A stretch of DNA of 64,000 nucleotides from Thermoflexus hugenholtzii (GCF_018771565.1 NZ_CP076326.1:2790001-2854000), one strand, 5' to 3'; positions 56,065-64,000 are shown, counted from the stretch's first letter. The notes: generated from the letters alone by a model not told the origin. Numbers and translations are program-made.

Positions 56065-56385
56065 ATGGTCAAGGTGATCACCCTCTACCGTGTGCCTGGG
56101 GATCCGGAGGCGTTTGAGCGCTGGTATGTGCAGCATCTGGCGCGGATCGAGCGCATCCCGCATCTGCGGCGGGTGGAGGTCTCCCGCATCTGGGGGACGC
56201 CGGCGGGGGCCTCTCCCTTCCATCTGATGGTGGAGCTATATTTCGAGGACCGGGCGGCCCTGGAGGCCGCCCTGCGCTCCCCGGAGGCTGCTGAGGCGTC
56301 CGCCGATCTGGCGCGGGCCATGGCCGGCCAGGTGCTGGTGATGTTCGCGGACGCTTTCGAGGAGGAACGACCGGCGGCGGGATGA
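56065..56385 (+). CDS. EthD-domain protein
   Basis: 106 residues of dimeric alpha/beta barrel fold: 'MVKVITLYRVPGDPEAFERWYVQHLARIERIPHLRRVEVSRIWG' with the EthD-type 'F..WY...H' pattern and 'PFHLMVELYFEDRAALEAALRSPE'. EthD proteins assist degradation of ethers or act as small monooxygenase-like proteins; many are of unknown role. An ATG at 56035 overlaps the Amt-like stop and would add 10 residues; 56065 gives the usual family start. Confidence 0.8.
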   Translation: MVKVITLYRVPGDPEAFERWYVQHLARIERIPHLRRVEVSRIWGTPAGASPFHLMVELYFEDRAALEAALRSPEAAEASADLARAMAGQVLVMFADAFEEERPAAG

Positions 56386-56394
56386 GAGGTATTT

Positions 56395-56420
56395 GTAAAT
56401 CGAAATTTATTTCGATCTAC
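56395..56420. repeat. REP palindrome, left side of RAYT
   Basis: Core ATCGAAAT-TT-ATTTCGAT (56399-56416) inside a stem reaching GTA/TAC ends with one mismatch. It overlaps the 3' end of the transposase gene and matches the palindromes at 57177-57192 and 36824-36841. Confidence 0.75.
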
Positions 56421-57064
56421 CACGCAACAAACGAGAATTTCCAATCTTCCCAGTTTTCTACCAGCCCGGCTTTGACAGGATTGTTCAAAATATAAGCGAC
56501 AATTCGTTCGTATTCTTGCTGATTGCGAACGATATGATCATAACTTTCGTGGTGCCAGAAAGGACCGCTACGTCCTAGGGCCAGGTTACAACGTCGGGCG
56601 GTGCGCCCTTTGAGTCGCTTAAGGGTATCGGCAAGCGGATAGGGTGCTGTTGGACCGCGATGATGGATTTCGATTTCGTATCCAGTGGTATCTATCACCA
56701 AATGGACATGATTGGGCATCAAGCAGTAAGCAAGAAGACGATAACGCTCACCATCCATGGAATGAAGTTCATCTGCCACAACTTGGGCAATCTTCTCCTC
56801 TGTTAGCCAGCGAGGACTTCCGGCGAGGCAACGATCGAGCCAAGCATCAAAATGACTGAAGTATTTTTTGCTGAGCTTATAGAGCTTTTCGGTCTGCTCC
56901 CGGCCTTGAAGTTGAGAGAGAATGCGGGCTCGTTCGCGTTCACGCCACGCCTGAAGCTCTCGGATCACCTCTCGCGGCAGGGAGTTCGTCAGCCGAAAGG
57001 TGATGAAATACATCGCTCCACTCAGTATCCAATGTGGCAAATTGCGTCGGTAGAAATCGATCAT
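56417..57064 (-). CDS. REP-associated tyrosine transposase (RAYT)
   Basis: 215 residues of the Y1 HUH superfamily: N-terminal 'RRNLPHWILSGAMYFITFRL', HUH motif 'LMPNHVHLVID', then 'LKRLKGRTARRCNLALG', 'FWHHESYDHIVRNQQEYERIVAYILNNPVKAGLV' with the catalytic Tyr and the 'NPVKAGLV' box typical of RAYTs. RAYTs nick REP hairpins and are thought to spread them. The gene is clearly poorer in GC than the neighbours and is flanked by two matching palindromes. Confidence 0.92.
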   Translation of the reverse strand: MIDFYRRNLPHWILSGAMYFITFRLTNSLPREVIRELQAWRERERARILSQLQGREQTEKLYKLSKKYFSHFDAWLDRCLAGSPRWLTEEKIAQVVADELHSMDGERYRLLAYCLMPNHVHLVIDTTGYEIEIHHRGPTAPYPLADTLKRLKGRTARRCNLALGRSGPFWHHESYDHIVRNQQEYERIVAYILNNPVKAGLVENWEDWKFSFVAW

Positions 57065-57176
57065 AAGTTCTTCTAAAAAATAATCAAATTTCAGTATTTT
57101 CGAGATCTATTTTGTATTACTGGACTTGTTGGCACGATATAGCAAGCGCGCATTGAAACAAAATTCAATTTATAGT

Positions 57177-57192
57177 CCGAAATAAATTTCGG
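57177..57192. repeat. REP palindrome, right side of RAYT
   Basis: CCGAAAT-AA-ATTTCGG, followed by TTTACA. It is the counterpart of the palindrome at 56395-56420 and lies 112 bases from the RAYT start codon. Confidence 0.75.
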
Positions 57193-57193
57193 T

Positions 57194-57487
57194 TTACATT
57201 CCTCGCAGGCGACGGCGGACCTCGCGGCAGTGGGGGCAATCCCAGCCCACGTATTCCCGGCCGCAGGTGCGGCAGACCCGGGTCGGCAGGGGGGCGTCCT
57301 CGGAGAGGGAGGCCAGGATCAGGACGGCCTCATGCCCCTCGTAGGCGGAGAGCCACTCCTCCAGCGGGGTCTCGCCCATCCACCATCGCCCCTCGGGATC
57401 CCGGCGCAGGAGGCCTCGCAGGACCCGGGCCTCCAGCTCATAGGCCGCCGTGGCCAGCTCCAGCACGCTCGCTTTCCGCAAGGACAT
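57194..57487 (-). CDS. Small zinc-ribbon protein of unknown function
   Basis: 97 residues. An N-terminal helical region ('LRKASVLELATAAYELEARVLRGLLRR') and a C-terminal zinc ribbon, 'CRTCGREYVGWDCPHC' (C-x2-C...C-x2-C). The first 50 bases overlap the end of the RNase Z gene in another frame. No family is recognised; it could bind nucleic acid or protein through the ribbon. Confidence 0.55.
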   Translation of the reverse strand: MSLRKASVLELATAAYELEARVLRGLLRRDPEGRWWMGETPLEEWLSAYEGHEAVLILASLSEDAPLPTRVCRTCGREYVGWDCPHCREVRRRLRGM

Positions 57488-58454
57488 CCCGTTCCTCCTC
57501 GATTTCGTGGACCTCCGCTCGTTCTACCTCCAGCTGGCCATCTTTCAGGATGCGATAGCGATCGAAGTCCCGGGCCACCCAGACCCGGGGGAAGAGGGCC
57601 ATCGCCTCCTGCCGGATCTCCCGCTCCCGGTAGCGTCGGGAGACATGGGTCAGGATCAGATGCCCCACCCCGGCCGCGCGGGCCAGCCCGGCCGCCTCGG
57701 CGGCGGTGAGATGGTCGTGGCGACGGGCCAGGTCCCGGTCCGCCTCCAGATAGGTGGCCTCGATCACCAGCGCCCCCACTCCCCGGACGGCCTCCACCAG
57801 ATCGTCCACCCGACCCGCGTCCCCCACCAGGGCCAGGGACGCCCCCTCCACCGGTGGCCCCAGCACGTCGTCCGGCCTCACCACTCGCCCGTCGGGCAGG
57901 GTCACCGGCTCCCCCTGCACCAGGCGCCGGCGCTCCGGGCCCGGGGGGATCCCCAGGGCCTCGGCCTTTTCAACCAGGAAGGGCCGTCGCGGCTTCTCCC
58001 GAAAGAGATACCCCAGGCTGTCCCCGCCGCGATGGGTGACCGGGAAGGCGTAGACGCTGAGCTTCTCGTCCTCGAAGAGCAGTCCGGGCTCGATGACGTG
58101 GAAGGAGATCTCAATGGAGGGCCGCACCCCGCGCAGGACCACCCGGTAGATCAGATCCTTCACCCGCTCGATGGTCCCGCGACGACCGTAGATGGCCACG
58201 CGGGGGAGGATCTCCCAGCGCATCACCGTCGACAGAAACCCTGCCAGCCCCAGGATGTGGTCCAGGTGGGCGTGGGTGAGCAGGATGGTCTCCAGACGGC
58301 GGAAGCCCAGGCCGCTCTTCAGCAGCTGCCGCTGGGTTCCCTCCCCGCAATCCACCAGGAAGCGGCGGTCCTCGAACATCACCACGTGGGCGGGCAGCCC
58401 GCGCCGGATCGAAGGGGCGGAGGCGGAGGTGCCCAGGAAGACGATCTCGATCAT
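57438..58454 (-). CDS. rnz: Ribonuclease Z
   Basis: 338 residues of the metallo-beta-lactamase fold: 'FLGTSASAPSIRRGLPAHVV', 'FLVDCGEGTQRQLLKSGLGF', the Zn motif 'ILLTHAHLDHILGLAGFL' (H-x-H-x-D-H), 'VTHRGGDSLGYLF', 'LALVGDAGRVDDLVE', 'EATYLEADRDLARRHDHLTAAEAAGLA' and 'LILTHVSRRY'. It removes the 3' trailer of tRNA precursors. The terminal part is slightly longer than usual and charged. The gene follows rtcA by 3 bases. Confidence 0.92.
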   Translation of the reverse strand: MIEIVFLGTSASAPSIRRGLPAHVVMFEDRRFLVDCGEGTQRQLLKSGLGFRRLETILLTHAHLDHILGLAGFLSTVMRWEILPRVAIYGRRGTIERVKDLIYRVVLRGVRPSIEISFHVIEPGLLFEDEKLSVYAFPVTHRGGDSLGYLFREKPRRPFLVEKAEALGIPPGPERRRLVQGEPVTLPDGRVVRPDDVLGPPVEGASLALVGDAGRVDDLVEAVRGVGALVIEATYLEADRDLARRHDHLTAAEAAGLARAAGVGHLILTHVSRRYREREIRQEAMALFPRVWVARDFDRYRILKDGQLEVERAEVHEIEEERDVLAESERAGAGHGGL

Positions 58455-58457
58455 CCC

Positions 58458-59576
58458 TCATCCCTCCACCGGGCGGACACGCACCTCGCCGGGGCCGCCC
58501 TCTTCCCCGATGACTTCAAAACGGTCCCCGACGAAGTGGCAGGCCACCCAGATACTGGTCAGCAGATGGGCGGTGATGCAGGAAGTGGTGAACCGGGAGG
58601 CCCCGGGCGAGAGGGCGAGCGGCAGGATCAGCTGATCGGCCAGATGCGGATCCACCGCCGCGCCGGAGCGATGGAAGGCGAGGAAGCCGGACACCGCTTC
58701 CTCGGCCACCCGCTCGGCCGGGAGGCCCTTCTTGCCGTAGGCGGAGGCCCCCGCCCGGATGTTCGCATATTCCGCGATCAGGAAGATCCCGGCCCCCGGC
58801 CCCGGGCTCTCCGCCAGGATCGCCTCCACCTCATCCGGAAGGCCGGCCTCCCGCAGCAGGCGGTTGGCCCGCCCGGCCATCCGCTTGGCGATCTCCAGGG
58901 GCAGATTGGAGACCGCCGCCCATCCCCACAGCCGGCGCAGCGGCCCCCGCTCAGTCAGGGTCAGCGGCTTCAGGCGATAGAGCCCCTCTCCCTCCAGCGG
59001 GCCGTGAACGTAAAGATGGATCTCGCCACCCCCTGCGGGATACCAGCCCCAGCGCTCCAGATGGACTTCGGCGTGCAGGCCCATGCGGCTCAGGGTCGGC
59101 AGCAGCACGTCGCGCACGTAATGGAAGGGCGGGCTCCACGGCACATGGGTTCCTCCCCGCAGGGTGACCCGGGAGGATCCAGAGGCGTAGGCCAGGGGGA
59201 GCAGGATGGCCTGCAGGATCAGGGTGACCGAGCCGGCGCTCCCGCCGGCCCGCGCCGCTCCCACGTCAACGGTGTAAGCCCCCGGGGCGGGCGGCGATTG
59301 GGGGATGAAGGTGAGGGCAGTGGAGCCTAAGGCGGCGCCCTGGACCTGGGCGCGGCAGAGCGCAGCGGCGGCCTTCACCGCGCTGAGGTGCTGCGCCTGA
59401 AGGCCGGGATTGGGGCGTCGGGCCCGGATGTTCTCCACCCGCACCGGCCGCCCGGTGATCGCCGAGAGGGCCAGCGCCGAGCGCAGGATCTGCCCGCCGC
59501 CCTCGCCGTAGCTGCCATCCAGGACGATCATCGACAACGCCGCCGAAGACCTCCCCCGGGATGCCGGCCCTGTCAT
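58458..59576 (-). CDS. rtcA: RNA 3'-terminal phosphate cyclase
   Basis: 372 residues. 'IVLDGSYGEGGGQILRSALALSAITGRPVRVENIRARRPNPGLQAQHLSAVKA' is the RtcA signature start; 'GGTHVPWSPPFHYVRDVLLP', 'YPAGGGEIHLYV', 'SPGPGAGIFLIAEY' and the C-terminal 'GASRFTTSCITAHLLTSIWVA' with active-site His ('ITAHLLT') follow. It converts RNA 3'-phosphates to 2',3'-cyclic ends, the substrate form used by RtcB, which is also in this window. ATG 59576 has GAGG 6 bases upstream; the family core begins at ATG 59531. Confidence 0.93.
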   Translation of the reverse strand: MTGPASRGRSSAALSMIVLDGSYGEGGGQILRSALALSAITGRPVRVENIRARRPNPGLQAQHLSAVKAAAALCRAQVQGAALGSTALTFIPQSPPAPGAYTVDVGAARAGGSAGSVTLILQAILLPLAYASGSSRVTLRGGTHVPWSPPFHYVRDVLLPTLSRMGLHAEVHLERWGWYPAGGGEIHLYVHGPLEGEGLYRLKPLTLTERGPLRRLWGWAAVSNLPLEIAKRMAGRANRLLREAGLPDEVEAILAESPGPGAGIFLIAEYANIRAGASAYGKKGLPAERVAEEAVSGFLAFHRSGAAVDPHLADQLILPLALSPGASRFTTSCITAHLLTSIWVACHFVGDRFEVIGEEGGPGEVRVRPVEG

Positions 59577-59644
59577 GGCTTCCCTCGTCCGCCCCACAGG
59601 ATGACGGTTGAGGGATCGAATGGACGCCAGCGGTCGAGCCTCCC

Positions 59645-59728
59645 TTACGCGATCCGAATCGCCCGCAGACCGGCCACGCGTTCCAACTCCTCCGGGTTCG
59701 CCGTGATCAGAGCGGAGGCCTCGATCAT
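59645..59728 (-). pseudogene. Possible VapC (PIN-domain) remnant
   Basis: A short frame ends '...IEASALITANPEELERVAGL' plus seven residues, which resembles the C-terminal strand and helix of PIN-domain toxins ('LVTANPREFERVPGLRV'). No upstream part with the acidic active-site residues is present; the TnpB element begins 67 bases upstream. It is at best a decayed fragment. Confidence 0.3.
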
Positions 59729-59795
59729 GGTTCGACGCGCCCTGTCCCCCACCCCTTCCGCAGATCGGAGACCGCCTGCTTCTCCTTTCAGATCC

Positions 59796-61100
59796 TTAGG
59801 ACTTACGCCGTTTTCTGCGTATTCCGGTCGTGGCCTTAGGTTTTAGCCCGAGGCCAGAGGACCGGCCACCGGGGTCGCCCACCGACCCCTGCCTCGAAGG
59901 CCCAAGCCCTCGAGGAATTCCACCCCCCTGCGGGCGATGTTCACCGCCGCCGCCTCGTGACGGCTCATCCTCACCCCGCAAGGGCACGCCAGGGCGTGTC
60001 CCCTTAGCCTTTCACCCACCCTGCCGCATACCGGACACGCCCGGGACGTGTTCCGCGGATCCACCCCAATCACCGGAACCCCATAAAACCTCGCCTTGTG
60101 AACCAGTATTCGGTGGAAAGTCATAATGCTCCAGAAGTTGAGCAGACGCTGCCGCATCCTCCTGGACTTCCCCTCCCCGATCCGCTCCTTCATCCCCCGA
60201 AGGTCCTCCAGCACCAGAGCCGCCTTCATCCCGATGGCCCACGCCATCAGCGCCAGGGCCAGATGATGCCAGAAGTTCTCCGTCTTCTCCCGGCGAATCC
60301 TTCGATGCTTGGAGGCGATCTTCTTTTTGGCCTTCGGGTTGTGCTTCCCTCTCGTCCCTCTGATCTCGCGCCGCAGATGGTCCCGGTTGACCTTCCCCAC
60401 ATACCCCGTGTCGATCTCCCGGATCTCGCCGGTGGAGGTCACAAAGGCCGTGAGGTTCCCTTCATTGCTGTCGATCCCGATCACCCCCTCCGGCTTATAG
60501 GGGATGGGGTCGGGGAACTTGAGGGGGATGGAGAGGGAGTGGGCCGTGAGCGTCGGCTCCCCCATCCGCGCCCGCCCTGCTTTCCACTCATCCAGCAGCC
60601 GGCGATACTTGTGGTGAGGGCGAAAGGTGAGGACGATGGGCTCCGGATCCCGGGGGGAGACCGGGATCGTGACGGTCAGGGTCTCGCCGTCCCATTCGAT
60701 CTTCACCGTCTGCCGGACCAGATAGATCGAGGGGCGCCGGATCTCCGGCCGGTCCGCCCGGGTCTTCCCCTTCCGCTGCTGGTTCCGGAAGCCGTGGACG
60801 ATCCGGGCGCCGGATCGGATCGCTCCGTAGATGAGGTTGGAGTGGAGATCCGGATGCTGCGCGCGCAGGGAGGGGTAGAGGGCCTGGATGAGGGTGAAGG
60901 TGGCGGTTTTGCCGTTTTCCAGGGCGTAGTCGACGGTCTGCCGCTGGATGTCGGCGCAGGCCTCCATCAGGGCGCGGATCCTGGGATGCTCCTCGAATCG
61001 GAACCGCAGGCAGACCGTCGGCATCGTTGCCGCCTCCATCATGAGGATAGCCCTGTCCGCCGCGCAAGGATAAGGGCACATCCAACTGCGTAACTCCTAA
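59796..61100 (-). mobile_element. TnpB-only insertion element with inverted end motifs
   Basis: About 1.3 kb carrying only tnpB. The ends show an inverted pair, TTAGGACTTACGCCGTT (59796-59812) and the complement TTAGGAGTTACGCAGTT (61100-61084), 15 of 17 identical. No TnpA gene is present, so movement would need a helper or the element is stranded. The region just downstream of the tnpB stop (59796-59842) is where a guide (omega) RNA and the right end would be expected. Confidence 0.6.
59843..61024 (-). CDS. tnpB: TnpB (OrfB) RNA-guided nuclease of an IS200/IS605-like element
   Basis: 393 residues. The RuvC-like nuclease parts are 'GVIGIDSNEGNLTAFV' (first Asp), 'ALVLEDLRGMKERI' (Glu) and a C-terminal 'MSRHEAAAVNIARRG'; between the last two lies a zinc ribbon 'CPVCGRVGERLRGHALACPCG'. 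In most TnpBs the third motif is D-x-N-A-A-x-N-I; here His stands where the Asp is expected, with Glu next to it, so activity is uncertain. ATG 61024 has GGAGG 8 bases upstream; an earlier in-frame start at 61081 overlaps the element end. Confidence 0.88.
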   Translation of the reverse strand: MPTVCLRFRFEEHPRIRALMEACADIQRQTVDYALENGKTATFTLIQALYPSLRAQHPDLHSNLIYGAIRSGARIVHGFRNQQRKGKTRADRPEIRRPSIYLVRQTVKIEWDGETLTVTIPVSPRDPEPIVLTFRPHHKYRRLLDEWKAGRARMGEPTLTAHSLSIPLKFPDPIPYKPEGVIGIDSNEGNLTAFVTSTGEIREIDTGYVGKVNRDHLRREIRGTRGKHNPKAKKKIASKHRRIRREKTENFWHHLALALMAWAIGMKAALVLEDLRGMKERIGEGKSRRMRQRLLNFWSIMTFHRILVHKARFYGVPVIGVDPRNTSRACPVCGRVGERLRGHALACPCGVRMSRHEAAAVNIARRGVEFLEGLGLRGRGRWATPVAGPLASG

Positions 61101-61304
61101 TCCTATGGAAGCGTTCCGAAGCGGTTCGCCGGCGCGCTCGAACCATCTCCGGCCGTTCCGTCCGCGCTCGCTCCACCGCTTCCGGGGAGCTCGAAGCGCC
61201 CGCGTGGATCATCCCCCGTTCCGACTCCTCTTTCCGAGCCTCCGCCCATGGGGTTCAGGCCTGCGCGAGCGAGCCCGCGGGCCTCGCCGAGAAGTCTTCT
61301 CTCA

Positions 61305-63665
61305 TTATAGCCCAGAGGGAGAGCCCGACAGACGATCCGACGGCGTCGGGGCGACCGGCTCCAGGGTCCAGATCCGCCGGGTGTGGGCCCGCACGGCCTC
61401 CGGGCTCCAGGGCATCGGCCGGGCCCGGCCTGCATGCCAGAGGGGGAACTGATCGAAGTAATGCCGCGAGGTCGGGGATCCCCCTTGCCCGCCCGGGAGC
61501 ACCGCCAGACAGCGGTCCCAGTCGCTCAGATCGGCGACGAAGCGCCAGGAGGGCAGCGCCCCCAGGGGGCCGCCGAGCTGATTGCCCTGGAAGCCGGCCT
61601 GCAGGGGAGTATCCCCATCCCCGCCGAGGGGGAAGGGCCCCCGATTGAACAAGGGCGCCAGCGCCGGCGCCTGGCCCAGGACGTGGCGGAGCGTCACCCG
61701 GTGGATCCGCCCCCACGTCCAGCGGGTGGGGTCCTGCCCCAGCCGCTTCCGGAGCCAGCGGACCGCCTCGCGGAAGGCCTCCGCCACCCATTCGACGGCC
61801 GGGCGCTCCCCCAGCCAGAAGGGATCCCCGCGGCGGAGGAGGGCCCGCAGGGCATGGGGGGCGGTGCGATAGAACGAGTGGCCCGGCAGGAAGACGTTGA
61901 GGGACTCCCCCAGATACCGGCGCCATGCCGAGCGGAGCCGGGGCTCCAGGAGGCGGCGAAGCAGCCGCCATTCGACGGCTGCCACCACCGTCGGCGCCAC
62001 CGCTCCGGCATCCATCCGCCCGTCCCATGCCTTGACCTGGGCCAGCAGCCACGCCTCGTCCGCATCCCCCGGCTCCACCTGCGCCAGCCAGGGCTTCCAC
62101 TCCAGGGCCCCCAGGGAGACCACATCCGTCTGGATGGTCAGGCAATCCGCCGCCGTGAGGGCCGGCGTGGATTCCAGCCGCTCCCGGATCCGCCGCGCCC
62201 GGTGATCCGGCATCCATTCGGCGCTGATGAAGTAGGGATAGCGCGGGCCCACGATGCGATGGTTGGCGGTGACCACCTGCCCCTCAGGAGGATCGAAGGC
62301 GAAGGGAAGCGCTTCAAAAGGGATCTCCCCTACCCAGTCGAACTCCCCGCTCCAGCCCGGGACCGGAACCAGGCCGTGGCCCTGACGCCGGATGGGGATG
62401 CGGCCGGCCATCTGATAGCCGATGTGCCCTTCCCGATCCGCGTAGACGAAGTTGAGAACCGGGGCCGGCCAGCGGCGCAGGGCCTCCCGGAACTCCTCCC
62501 AACCGGAGGCCCGGTTCAGCCGGAGGATCGCCTCCCACCACGTCTCCGCCTGGGCCCCCGCCCAGGCCAGGGCCAGGCCGACCCGGGGCCAGGGGATCCC
62601 CTCCGGCTCATACTCCGGGAGGAGATCGGTGAGCACCGGCCCGTGACGGGTGACTCGCATGCGGAAGCGCTCCGGAGCGCGCGCGCCGCGCACCCGGATC
62701 TCGATCTCCCGCACCTCCGCCTCCGCCCATCCCTCGGGGGTCTCATACCGCAGCGGGTTCTCCGGATCGAAGCGCTCGATGAACCAGTCCTGGGTGTCGG
62801 CGAGGACCGCCGTGGCCCCCCAGGCGATGGCCGCGTTGTGCCCCAGCACGACGCCGGGCAGGCCCGGGACGGTCACGCCGGCGACGGCGAACCCCTCCGG
62901 CTCGCAGACCAGATGCTGCTCATACCACAAGTTGGGCAGGGAGAGAGGAAGATGGGGATCGTTGGCCAGCAACGGCTGTCCGGTGGCGGTGCGGGAGCCG
63001 GCCACCACCCAGTTGTTGCTGCCGATCCCTTCCCGGTGGCCGAGCCAGCGGGCCAGGGCGCCATACATCGAAAGCAGTCTCTCGGCCATCGGTTCGATCC
63101 CCATCGTCTCGGGGAAGAGGGCCGTCTCTCCGAAGACCGCCTCAGGCTCCAGATCCGCTGCGCGCTCCCCCAGGGCCTGGGCCATCGCCACCCGGCACAG
63201 CTCGCTGTCCCAGTTCCATGAGAGGGACCAGGCCACCACCAGCCCCCAGGCCGCGCTGTGCAGCGGGGTCCAGGGGAAATCCGGGAGGGGGACCAGGCGG
63301 TCCTCGATGCCGGACGGGCCGCACCGGAACGCGGCGGTCACCCCGGCCGCGTAGGCCTCCAGCAGCGATCGGAGCGGCGGCGGGATCCGCTCCAGGCCGG
63401 CCCGGGCGTGCTCGGCCCAGCCCACCCCCCGGGCGAAGCGATCCATCTCCAGCCCCATCGGGCCGAAGACCTCGCTCAGACGGCCCAGGGCCACCAGGCG
63501 GTTGAAGCGCATCTGCCATCCTCGATCCCGCCCGTGGACGAACCCCTGGGCGAAGAAGAGATCCGCCAGCGTGCGGGCCTCGATATGGGGGATCCCCCAT
63601 TCATCGAACCGGATCTCCACCCGATCCTTCAGGCCTTCCAGCCGGAACGAACGGGCTCGAGCCAT
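61305..63665 (-). CDS. Penicillin acylase family Ntn-hydrolase
   Basis: 786 residues. 'VEIRFDEWGIPHIEARTLADLFFAQGFVHGRDRGWQMRFNRLVALGRLSEVFG' is the alpha-subunit start; the precursor is expected to self-cleave before Ser in 'GIGSNNWVVAGSRTATGQPLLANDPHLPL', which becomes the N-terminal nucleophile of the beta subunit. 'GVTVPGLPGVVLGHNAAIAWGATAVLADTQD' and 'YADREGHIGYQMAGRIPIRR' are further conserved stretches. Family members cleave amide bonds of penicillins, acyl-homoserine lactones or other N-acyl compounds. No signal peptide is seen, unlike many exported members. GGAGG lies 6 bases before the ATG. Confidence 0.92.
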   Translation of the reverse strand: MARARSFRLEGLKDRVEIRFDEWGIPHIEARTLADLFFAQGFVHGRDRGWQMRFNRLVALGRLSEVFGPMGLEMDRFARGVGWAEHARAGLERIPPPLRSLLEAYAAGVTAAFRCGPSGIEDRLVPLPDFPWTPLHSAAWGLVVAWSLSWNWDSELCRVAMAQALGERAADLEPEAVFGETALFPETMGIEPMAERLLSMYGALARWLGHREGIGSNNWVVAGSRTATGQPLLANDPHLPLSLPNLWYEQHLVCEPEGFAVAGVTVPGLPGVVLGHNAAIAWGATAVLADTQDWFIERFDPENPLRYETPEGWAEAEVREIEIRVRGARAPERFRMRVTRHGPVLTDLLPEYEPEGIPWPRVGLALAWAGAQAETWWEAILRLNRASGWEEFREALRRWPAPVLNFVYADREGHIGYQMAGRIPIRRQGHGLVPVPGWSGEFDWVGEIPFEALPFAFDPPEGQVVTANHRIVGPRYPYFISAEWMPDHRARRIRERLESTPALTAADCLTIQTDVVSLGALEWKPWLAQVEPGDADEAWLLAQVKAWDGRMDAGAVAPTVVAAVEWRLLRRLLEPRLRSAWRRYLGESLNVFLPGHSFYRTAPHALRALLRRGDPFWLGERPAVEWVAEAFREAVRWLRKRLGQDPTRWTWGRIHRVTLRHVLGQAPALAPLFNRGPFPLGGDGDTPLQAGFQGNQLGGPLGALPSWRFVADLSDWDRCLAVLPGGQGGSPTSRHYFDQFPLWHAGRARPMPWSPEAVRAHTRRIWTLEPVAPTPSDRLSGSPSGL

Positions 63666-63780
63666 CGGCGACCTCCGGGATTAGGGTCCGGGAAGGACGG
63701 TGCGGTTATCATGATGAGGGATCTTCCGGAAAGAGGAAGAATCTCCTCAAGGTCGGGAACACGCATGGAGCGGATGGGCG

Positions 63781-64000
63781 ATGGTTGAGCTGCGTGGGGT
63801 GTGGTTCGGATACGGGGGGCGGTGGCTCTTCCAGGATTTCTCGTGGTCGGTGGAGCGGGGGGAGGCCTGGGCGATCATCGGCCCCTCCGGGTGCGGGAAG
63901 ACGACCTTGCTTTACCTGCTGGCCGGGTTGCGCCGGCCCCAGCGGGGGGAAATCCGGATCGACGGACAGCCCTTGCGACGGCCGCGCCCGCGCACCGGCC
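63781..64000 (+). CDS. ABC transporter ATP-binding protein, partial (C-terminus outside window)
   Basis: The first 73 residues are visible: '[64 protein letters not shown]'. Walker A is 'GPSGCGKTT'. The '[17 protein letters not shown]' form is typical of importers of the nitrate/sulfonate/taurine or spermidine type. The frame runs off the right edge. It diverges from the penicillin acylase gene with a spacer of about 115 bases. Confidence 0.85.
   Translation, partial: MVELRGVWFGYGGRWLFQDFSWSVERGEAWAIIGPSGCGKTTLLYLLAGLRRPQRGEIRIDGQPLRRPRPRTG

Noticed and set aside
61101-61304. N-terminal half of a VapC gene split by the TnpB element
   Set aside because: Translation of the minus strand here gives no PIN-domain start or acidic motif, so the fragment at 59645-59728 cannot be joined to it.
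61304-61309. TATAAT on the minus strand as a tnpB promoter
   Set aside because: It overlaps the acylase stop codon, has no acceptable -35 and lies 280 bases from tnpB.

Overview
The window is about 64 kb of high-GC DNA packed with genes. The organism is most likely a thermophilic member of the Chloroflexota (Anaerolineae/Thermoflexia-like). This is inference. It rests on exported proteins and lipoproteins with long Pro/Thr 'PTPTP' linkers behind the signal, a LuxR-Kelch membrane regulator, an isopentenyl phosphate kinase, CofC of coenzyme F420 synthesis, an RtcB intein, and strong GGAGG ribosome sites. No rRNA is present. One tRNA (Glu, CTC) was found.

Layout. 1-6.7 kb, minus strand: the partial flippase MurJ, an exported esterase, a tandem Nudix protein, tRNA-Glu, an exported metallophosphoesterase, a low-GC alpha/beta hydrolase, a lipoprotein and YggT. 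6.9-14.2 kb, minus strand: YggS, RtcB RNA ligase split by a 510-residue intein, archease, a selenocysteine-containing SelD (its first 20 codons lie before an in-frame TGA), isopentenyl phosphate kinase and a histone-deacetylase-like amidohydrolase. 14.3-21.4 kb, minus strand: a complete ribose-type operon (repressor, RbsD, permease, binding lipoprotein, double ATPase, second permease, ribokinase) behind a sigma70 promoter and a LacI-type operator. 21.4-30.4 kb: an OB-fold repeat protein with a DUF58 protein, a polysaccharide-export permease, a glycosyltransferase, a TyrA-like dehydrogenase, a peptide-type binding lipoprotein and an SH3-domain protein. 30.5-36.2 kb: MATE exporter, TrmO, a MarR-ABC drug-export operon behind a consensus promoter, and a CPBP protease.

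36.2-37.0 kb is a non-coding array of REP-like palindromes. 37.1-41.9 kb holds small membrane proteins, threonine synthase, two split-barrel proteins (one fused to a UbiA prenyltransferase), OsmC and an orphan antitoxin. 42.1-46.2 kb, minus strand, is a protein-bound-sulfur cysteine pathway (CysM, JAMM protease, MoaD/CysO-like carrier, DUF4395, thioredoxin, MoeZ) behind a structured leader. 46.3-56.4 kb, plus strand, holds a gluzincin-like peptidase, a PP2C-like/propeller protein, a beta-hydroxyacid dehydrogenase, the LuxR-Kelch protein, CofC, two DarA-like PII-fold proteins, a NAL1-like serine protease, an Amt-like membrane protein without the pore histidines, and an EthD protein. 56.4-64 kb holds a RAYT transposase between its own REPs, RNase Z, RtcA, a TnpB element, a penicillin acylase and the start of an ABC ATPase.

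Themes: RNA repair and processing (RtcB, archease, RtcA, RNase Z), sulfur and selenium metabolism (SelD, CysO/CysM/MoeZ), sugar uptake, and several unusual sensor or transporter architectures.
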